Assembly (NCBI GenBank): GCA_031254905.1
Contig: JAIRTN010000048.1
Coordinates: forward strand, 1-10,497
Length of the DNA stretch: 10,497 nt
Direction: 5' to 3'
DNA from: Coriobacteriales bacterium
GTDB lineage: Bacteria > Actinomycetota > Coriobacteriia > Coriobacteriales > UBA8131
In this document: in pieces, positions 5,952 through 10,497 of the stretch
How positions within the stretch are numbered: position 1 is the stretch's first letter
Layout of the letters: each line of letters starts with the position of its first letter
Notes under the pieces: generated by a model
Told to the model about the DNA's origin: nothing
Databases searched by the model: none
Seen by the model: only the letters and a program-made list of their open reading frames with translations
Position numbers and translations under genes: made by a program

Positions 5952-8900
5952 GTGACCTACCAAGAAATCATATTGGAACTGCAACGCTACTGGGCGGCAC
6001 AGGGATGCGCCATCCTGCAACCCTACGACAATGAAGTCGGCGCGGGCACCTTCCATCCGGCAACAACCCTGCGCTCGCTTGGCCCCGGCACGTGGAAAAC
6101 CGCCTACGTGCAGCCCTCGCGGCGCCCCACGGACGGCCGCTACGGCGCCAATCCCAACCGTCTGCAGCACTATTACCAGTTCCAAGTACTCATCAAACCC
6201 TCGCCAGACGACATCCAAGACCTCTACCTCAACTCGCTGCGCGCCATCGGCATCGAGCCGCGCGAACACGACGTGCGCTTCGTCGAAGACGACTGGGAAT
6301 CCCCCACACTCGGGGCTTGGGGCCTCGGCTGGGAGGTCTGGCTCAACGGCATGGAGGTCACGCAATTCACCTACTTTCAGCAGGTCGGCGGCATCGAATG
6401 TCGCCCCGTCCCGGTCGAGCTCACCTATGGCCTCGAGCGCCTCGCCATGTACATACAAGGCGTCGATTCGGTCTACGACATCATCTGGTCGCGCGAGGAA
6501 AACGGCGCCGTATTCACCTACGGCGACATCTATCTGGAGAACGAACGCCAATTTTCCGCCTACAATTTCGAGGTGGCCAATACTGCTTTTCTATTTAGCA
6601 ATTTTGATAACTGGGAGAAGGAATGCCAGTGCGCCCTCGATGCCGGTCTGCCCCTGCCCGCCTACGACTGCGTACTCAAATGCTCCCACACCTTCAACCT
6701 CCTCGACGCCCGGGGCGCCATTTCGGCAACTGAGCGCATGGGCTACATCCTGCGCGTCCGTGCGCTCGCGAAGGCCTGTTGCGTGGCCTATCTCGCCAAG
6801 GGAGAGGCGCAAAACGAGGCCGCCAGCGACCTTATCCCCCAATCTACCTCGGCTTCTACCCCTGTGATGTCTGGGGAGAAGAACGGCACGTCTTCGACTA
6901 CCACCTCTCCCGCTTCCCCCACCACCCCCGGCCCGGCGGGCACCACCTCCCCGGGTTCGGCAGCGGGCGGCGAGGGCAAGGTTCCTACGGGTCCCGCCAC
7001 GCTGGTCTTTGAAATTGGGGTTGAGGAGGTGCCCGCCGGGCCACTGGCGAGCGCTACCGCCCAGATGAAGACGCTTGCCGAGGCGGCGCTTACCGAGGCG
7101 CGCATCGAGCACGGGGGCATCTTCGTTTCGTCGACCCCGCGGCGCATCATCCTCGAGGTTAAGCGTCTTGCGCCCACCTCGACCCCGCTTGTCCAGCGTT
7201 TTCGTGGGCCTGCCGCCGCTATTGCCTTTGACGAGGAGGGGCGGCCCACCAAGGCCGCGGAGGGCTTTGCGCGGGGCAAGGGCGTTGCCGTCCAAGAGCT
7301 TACGCGTGCGCGCGAAGGCGATGTTGAATATGTATTTGCGCAGGTAGAACAGTTGGCGCGGCGCACCGAGACGCTGTTGCCGCAGTTGCTTGCGCGTCTT
7401 GTTGCGGAACTTTCGTGGCCAAAGGCCCAGCGATGGGGGAGTACCGAGGAGCGTTTCATCCGTCCCGTGCGCTGGCTGTGCGCGCTGTGGGGTGAGCGCG
7501 TCATTCCCGTCGAGTTTGCCGGGCTTGTGGCGGGGCGCGTCACCTACGGACATCGGCTTATTGCCCCGGGCCCCCTTGAAGTTGCCAGTGCTGATGTGCT
7601 TCCGTCTTTGCACACAAAGTCTTGGGTTATCGCCTCTCCCGAAATGCGTGCTGCACACGTTCGCGCGCAGATAAAGATTATCGAGGAAAAGACTGGGCTT
7701 TTTGCCCATGTGCCCGAGGCTACCTTCAATGAGGTGGTCAACCTTGTGGAGTCTCCCACCTCGCTCGTGGGGAGTTTCGATGAGGAGTACCTCGCGGTTC
7801 CTCCCGAGATAATTATCGACGCGATGCTCAAGCATCAGCGCTACTTCCCGCTGTATCAAGAAGACGGTGCGCTCTCCAACAACTTCATCGTTGTTTCCAA
7901 CGGCTCACCCGCCTACAACTCCACCATCATCGACGGCAATGAGCGCGTTGTGCGCCCTCGTCTTTCCGATGCCGCCTTCTTCTACCACGAGGACCTCAAG
8001 CGTCCGCTCGAAAGCTATGTGGACGACCTTGACGCGGTGGTCTTCCACGAAAAGCTTGGCAGCCTGCGCTCCAAGGTCGACCGCATCGTTGAACTTTCGG
8101 GCACCATCGCCGTCATGGCGCAGGGCAGCGCCGCGCAGATTGAGCAAGCCCGTCGTGCCGCCCTGCTCTGTAAGGCCGACCTCGTTACCCGCGCGGTGGT
8201 GGAGTTTACCTCGCTGCAGGGTGTGATGGGCGGCTACTACGCGGAGGCACAAGGCGACGCACCTGAGGTGGTAGAGGCCATCCGTCAGCATTATCGCCCG
8301 CGCTTCGCGGGTGATGCCGTGCCCTCGCACTTTGAGGGGCAGGTCGTCGCGCTGGCAGATAAGATAGACACGGTGTGCGGTATCTTCGCGATAGGGCAGC
8401 AGCCCACGGGTTCATCCGACCCCTTTGCGCTCAGACGCGCAGCAATCGGTATCATCAGCATCCTCCTCTTAGGCCCGCCTGTCTCGCTCGATGCTCTCAT
8501 AAGCGAGGCGCTCGCGCAGTTTAAGGGCCTGAAGTTCAGCCAAAAGGACATTGCCGAGCAACTGCGAAGTTTTTTCAGGACGAGGCTTGAAGTCATGGCG
8601 CGCGACCGCGGGCACACGGCAGACACCGTAGCCGCCGTACTCGCCACCGACGTGCTTGAGCCGGCAGACGTGTTCGCGCGCTGCGAAACGCTCAGTTCGG
8701 CCCGCGCGAAGGAGCCGGAACTTTTTGAGGACCTCGCGACCGCCTATGCGCGCGCGAACAACCTGCGCGATGCCAGCCTCGGTACGAGCATCAATGAGAA
8801 GCTGTTCAAAGCACCCGAAAGCGCGCTCAGCAGGGCAATCGACCAAGTAGGCACGGGCGTAAAAGAAGCCCTCGCCCGCGGCCAATACAACAAGGCACTT

Positions 8901-9059
8901 GAGTTTTTGGCCTCCCTGCGCGGCCCCATCGACACCTTCTTCGAGGAGGTCCTCATCATGGACTCCGACGAGAAACTGCGCGCCAACCGCCTCAAGCTGC
9001 TCAACCGCTTCGTTGCCGTATTCAGCGACGTAGCCGACTTCGGCAAACTCACCGGCTAA
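5952..9059 (+). CDS. glyQS: Glycyl-tRNA synthetase, fused alpha and beta subunits
   Basis: The product is 1035 aa. It charges tRNA-Gly with glycine in the cytoplasm. Residues 1-288 are the class II alpha subunit (catalytic): [38 protein letters not shown] (35-54) and the motif-3 region [14 protein letters not shown] (155-168). A Ser/Thr/Pro/Gly-rich linker spans about 289-348. The rest is the beta subunit, which binds t[28 protein letters not shown], an [12 protein letters not shown] segment, and a C-terminal DALR-like anticodon domain ending [18 protein letters not shown]. Most bacteria with this type have separate glyQ and glyS; Chlamydia is a known fused case. The start is GTG 5952, with AAGGA at 5941-5945 spaced 6 nt. 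The in-frame ATG at 5844 would add 36 residues unlike GlyQ. No stop or frameshift interrupts the fusion. It ends 20 bp from a convergent gene. Confidence 0.95.
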   Translation: MTYQEIILELQRYWAAQGCAILQPYDNEVGAGTFHPATTLRSLGPGTWKTAYVQPSRRPTDGRYGANPNRLQHYYQFQVLIKPSPDDIQDLYLNSLRAIGIEPREHDVRFVEDDWESPTLGAWGLGWEVWLNGMEVTQFTYFQQVGGIECRPVPVELTYGLERLAMYIQGVDSVYDIIWSREENGAVFTYGDIYLENERQFSAYNFEVANTAFLFSNFDNWEKECQCALDAGLPLPAYDCVLKCSHTFNLLDARGAISATERMGYILRVRALAKACCVAYLAKGEAQNEAASDLIPQSTSASTPVMSGEKNGTSSTTTSPASPTTPGPAGTTSPGSAAGGEGKVPTGPATLVFEIGVEEVPAGPLASATAQMKTLAEAALTEARIEHGGIFVSSTPRRIILEVKRLAPTSTPLVQRFRGPAAAIAFDEEGRPTKAAEGFARGKGVAVQELTRAREGDVEYVFAQVEQLARRTETLLPQLLARLVAELSWPKAQRWGSTEERFIRPVRWLCALWGERVIPVEFAGLVAGRVTYGHRLIAPGPLEVASADVLPSLHTKSWVIASPEMRAAHVRAQIKIIEEKTGLFAHVPEATFNEVVNLVESPTSLVGSFDEEYLAVPPEIIIDAMLKHQRYFPLYQEDGALSNNFIVVSNGSPAYNSTIIDGNERVVRPRLSDAAFFYHEDLKRPLESYVDDLDAVVFHEKLGSLRSKVDRIVELSGTIAVMAQGSAAQIEQARRAALLCKADLVTRAVVEFTSLQGVMGGYYAEAQGDAPEVVEAIRQHYRPRFAGDAVPSHFEGQVVALADKIDTVCGIFAIGQQPTGSSDPFALRRAAIGIISILLLGPPVSLDALISEALAQFKGLKFSQKDIAEQLRSFFRTRLEVMARDRGHTADTVAAVLATDVLEPADVFARCETLSSARAKEPELFEDLATAYARANNLRDASLGTSINEKLFKAPESALSRAIDQVGTGVKEALARGQYNKALEFLASLRGPIDTFFEEVLIMDSDEKLRANRLKLLNRFVAVFSDVADFGKLTG

Positions 9060-9079
9060 AGAGTCCGGTCTATACAACC

Positions 9080-10497
9080 TTATGATTCCTGTTTGTCCCA
9101 GATAGGGGTATCTTGCCCTTTTGCCTCAAGGGAATCGAACATCTTCTTGCTTTTATTCACGAGGTGTCTCATGTCCTCCTGAGAATGCACGTTGAGTTTT
9201 CGATAGATTCCATGAATATGGGTTTTAATCGTATTGGGCGCCACATATAGCTGGCTGCAGATGCTCTGTCTCGTCAGTCCTTGAGCCATGAGTAGCATGA
9301 TTTCTTCTTCTCGCTTTGTCAGCCCATGCTCTTGTGCGATATAGGAGCAGGTCTGACGCTCAAGATCATTCTCCTCATAACTGCTGGGCTGAATGAAACC
9401 CCATCCAAGACGGAGATTCTCCTTGTTGGTCAGGAAAAGGGCTGCCACAAGAAGGAGCAGGGCCATGCCGCTTGTATAAACCTGCAGGTGTGCGGAAATG
9501 ACAGGGCTCTGTAATCCAAACACACTCATAAAGGCTCCTATTGTCCTTCCTGCCATCAGAGCGGCCGTCGGACAGGAGGCAACCCAGGTCGCCGGTTGTC
9601 TGCGGTTCTTTATGAGATACGAGCCCAATCCCCACAATACGAGGTCGAGGTAGAAATAACCTATTATCTGGAACATCGTACCGAGAACAGCGAATGCTTG
9701 CGAGAGCGGAAAGCAGAAAAGGCCGAAAGCCAGCAACAGGAAGCCGATCCGATAGATCAGACGATTGAAGTCAAGCTTCAACACGAGAGTGGTGAGGGCG
9801 ACAAGCACCGCCGCGACAAAAGCACAGGCGACGATTTCGGCGACACCGGAGGCCGGGTTATCAAAGAAGAGCAGTGTGCCGCATACAAGTCCGAAGGAGA
9901 TACCCTGCAGAAGTGATGTTGCCATAAAGCGATAGGGGATTCGAAGCTCTTCCTCGTGGTCATCGCAATAGATTTTCGCAACGGGAAGGGTCATCATGCC
10001 CTTTTTCAACAAGGCAATCAGAATGAAGGGAGTGACCGTCAAGATGCTCCATCTGAAAAGCAGTGGCAAGCACGAAACGATGACAATTAAGGCGATGCCA
10101 AGCAACAGGCAGAGGATGTTGTAAAGGATGGTTTGTCGCATCCCGAGAAATCCAAAGATCCGACCAAGCTCGATATGCAGCCCAATCGTTCCCAAACTCA
10201 AGAACAGTGTCGCCAGACCGTACATGAACCATGCCATGCTTTGCCTATCGAATGCCGTGTCCATCCAGATGAAAAGGAGCGCCGCGCCGACGGACATGCA
10301 GATCGCAGCGATCCATAGATACTGGGGTTGCCTGAACAGGGTATTGGCTCTTTTGAAACTTACTGCGACGCAAAGGCAGACGATTGCAGACAAGATTAAC
10401 AAACCGATCCAGAAAGGGAGGGAAATCACGCCTCCTGTCCCCAAAGGCCGGGAGATAAGCGATTCCTGATAGATCGTGAGCATCCAGAACTTGTAGA
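9080..10497 (-). CDS. LuxR-family transcriptional regulator with polytopic membrane N-terminal domain (5' end probably outside window)
   Basis: From the first visible ATG (10483) the product is 467 aa. It has about ten or eleven hydrophobic segments between residues 20 and 352, then a soluble linker and a C-terminal LuxR/GerE helix-turn-helix at about 388-442 (LTKREEEIMLLMAQGLTRQSI, then APNTIKTHIHGIYRKLNVHS). This architecture, a multi-pass membrane domain joined to a LuxR DNA-binding domain, is strongly expanded in Eggerthella-like Coriobacteriia. There it is thought to sense substrates and control adjacent operons. The frame stays open upstream of the ATG to the window edge (codons for Tyr, Lys, Phe, Trp) and no ribosome binding site is visible, so the true start is probably further out, with a first membrane segment missing. 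The ligand and target genes are unknown; the regulated neighbour would lie beyond the edge. Confidence 0.9.
   Translation of the reverse strand, partial: YKFWMLTIYQESLISRPLGTGGVISLPFWIGLLILSAIVCLCVAVSFKRANTLFRQPQYLWIAAICMSVGAALLFIWMDTAFDRQSMAWFMYGLATLFLSLGTIGLHIELGRIFGFLGMRQTILYNILCLLLGIALIVIVSCLPLLFRWSILTVTPFILIALLKKGMMTLPVAKIYCDDHEEELRIPYRFMATSLLQGISFGLVCGTLLFFDNPASGVAEIVACAFVAAVLVALTTLVLKLDFNRLIYRIGFLLLAFGLFCFPLSQAFAVLGTMFQIIGYFYLDLVLWGLGSYLIKNRRQPATWVASCPTAALMAGRTIGAFMSVFGLQSPVISAHLQVYTSGMALLLLVAALFLTNKENLRLGWGFIQPSSYEENDLERQTCSYIAQEHGLTKREEEIMLLMAQGLTRQSICSQLYVAPNTIKTHIHGIYRKLNVHSQEDMRHLVNKSKKMFDSLEAKGQDTPIWDKQES

Noticed and set aside
6591..7859. A 422-codon open frame on the minus strand.
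   Set aside because: It lies entirely antisense to glyQS. Its Gly/Arg-rich composition is a shadow of the linker and the beta subunit.
9060..9079. A shared bidirectional terminator between glyQS and the LuxR gene.
   Set aside because: The 20-bp gap contains no inverted repeat or T run.

Overview
The window looks like chromosomal DNA of a moderately high-GC Gram-positive bacterium. The best guess is an actinobacterium of the class Coriobacteriia (Eggerthellales-like, host-associated). This is inferred from the GC-rich core genes, the frequent GTG/TTG starts with clear AGGAG ribosome binding sites, and a LuxR-type regulator with a long polytopic membrane half, an architecture abundant in that group. 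No 16S rRNA or other taxonomic marker is present, so the placement stays tentative.

The left end (1-1013) is accessory DNA, visibly poorer in GC than the middle. It holds two different toxin-antitoxin loci in tandem. The first is the 3' end of a RelB/DinJ-type antitoxin overlapping a YafQ-like toxin that has lost its middle (46 aa, with the catalytic histidines and aspartate missing). The second is an apparently intact Phd/YefM antitoxin with a PIN-domain (VapC-type) RNase. The second pair is preceded by an extended -10 promoter, with a perfect 10-bp palindrome immediately downstream of it that looks like an autoregulatory operator.

The centre-left (1074-2960, minus strand) is one large gene for a 628-aa membrane-anchored protein of unknown function. 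It has three N-terminal membrane segments, a large presumably extracytoplasmic region, a possible OB-like domain and a glycine-rich tail. The 292-bp gap between it and the divergent rpsP contains a 13-bp-periodic repeat array. That array includes one consensus DnaA box and two TTTTCCACA boxes in the same orientation.

The core (3253-9059, plus strand) is a housekeeping cluster: rpsP (S16), khpA (KH-domain RNA chaperone), rimM (30S maturation), trmD (tRNA m1G37 methyltransferase), lepB (signal peptidase I), then glyQS. The first five genes are spaced by 7 nt or less and are probably co-transcribed. rplS, which usually lies near trmD, is not here. glyQS is a single ORF fusing the alpha and beta subunits of bacterial-type glycyl-tRNA synthetase through a Ser/Thr/Pro/Gly-rich linker. 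The cluster couples ribosome assembly, tRNA modification and charging, and protein export.

The right end (9080 to the edge, minus strand) carries a LuxR-family regulator converging on glyQS with only 20 bp between the stop codons. Its reading frame is still open at the window edge, so its N-terminus is probably outside.

No tRNA, rRNA, CRISPR array or insertion sequence was seen.
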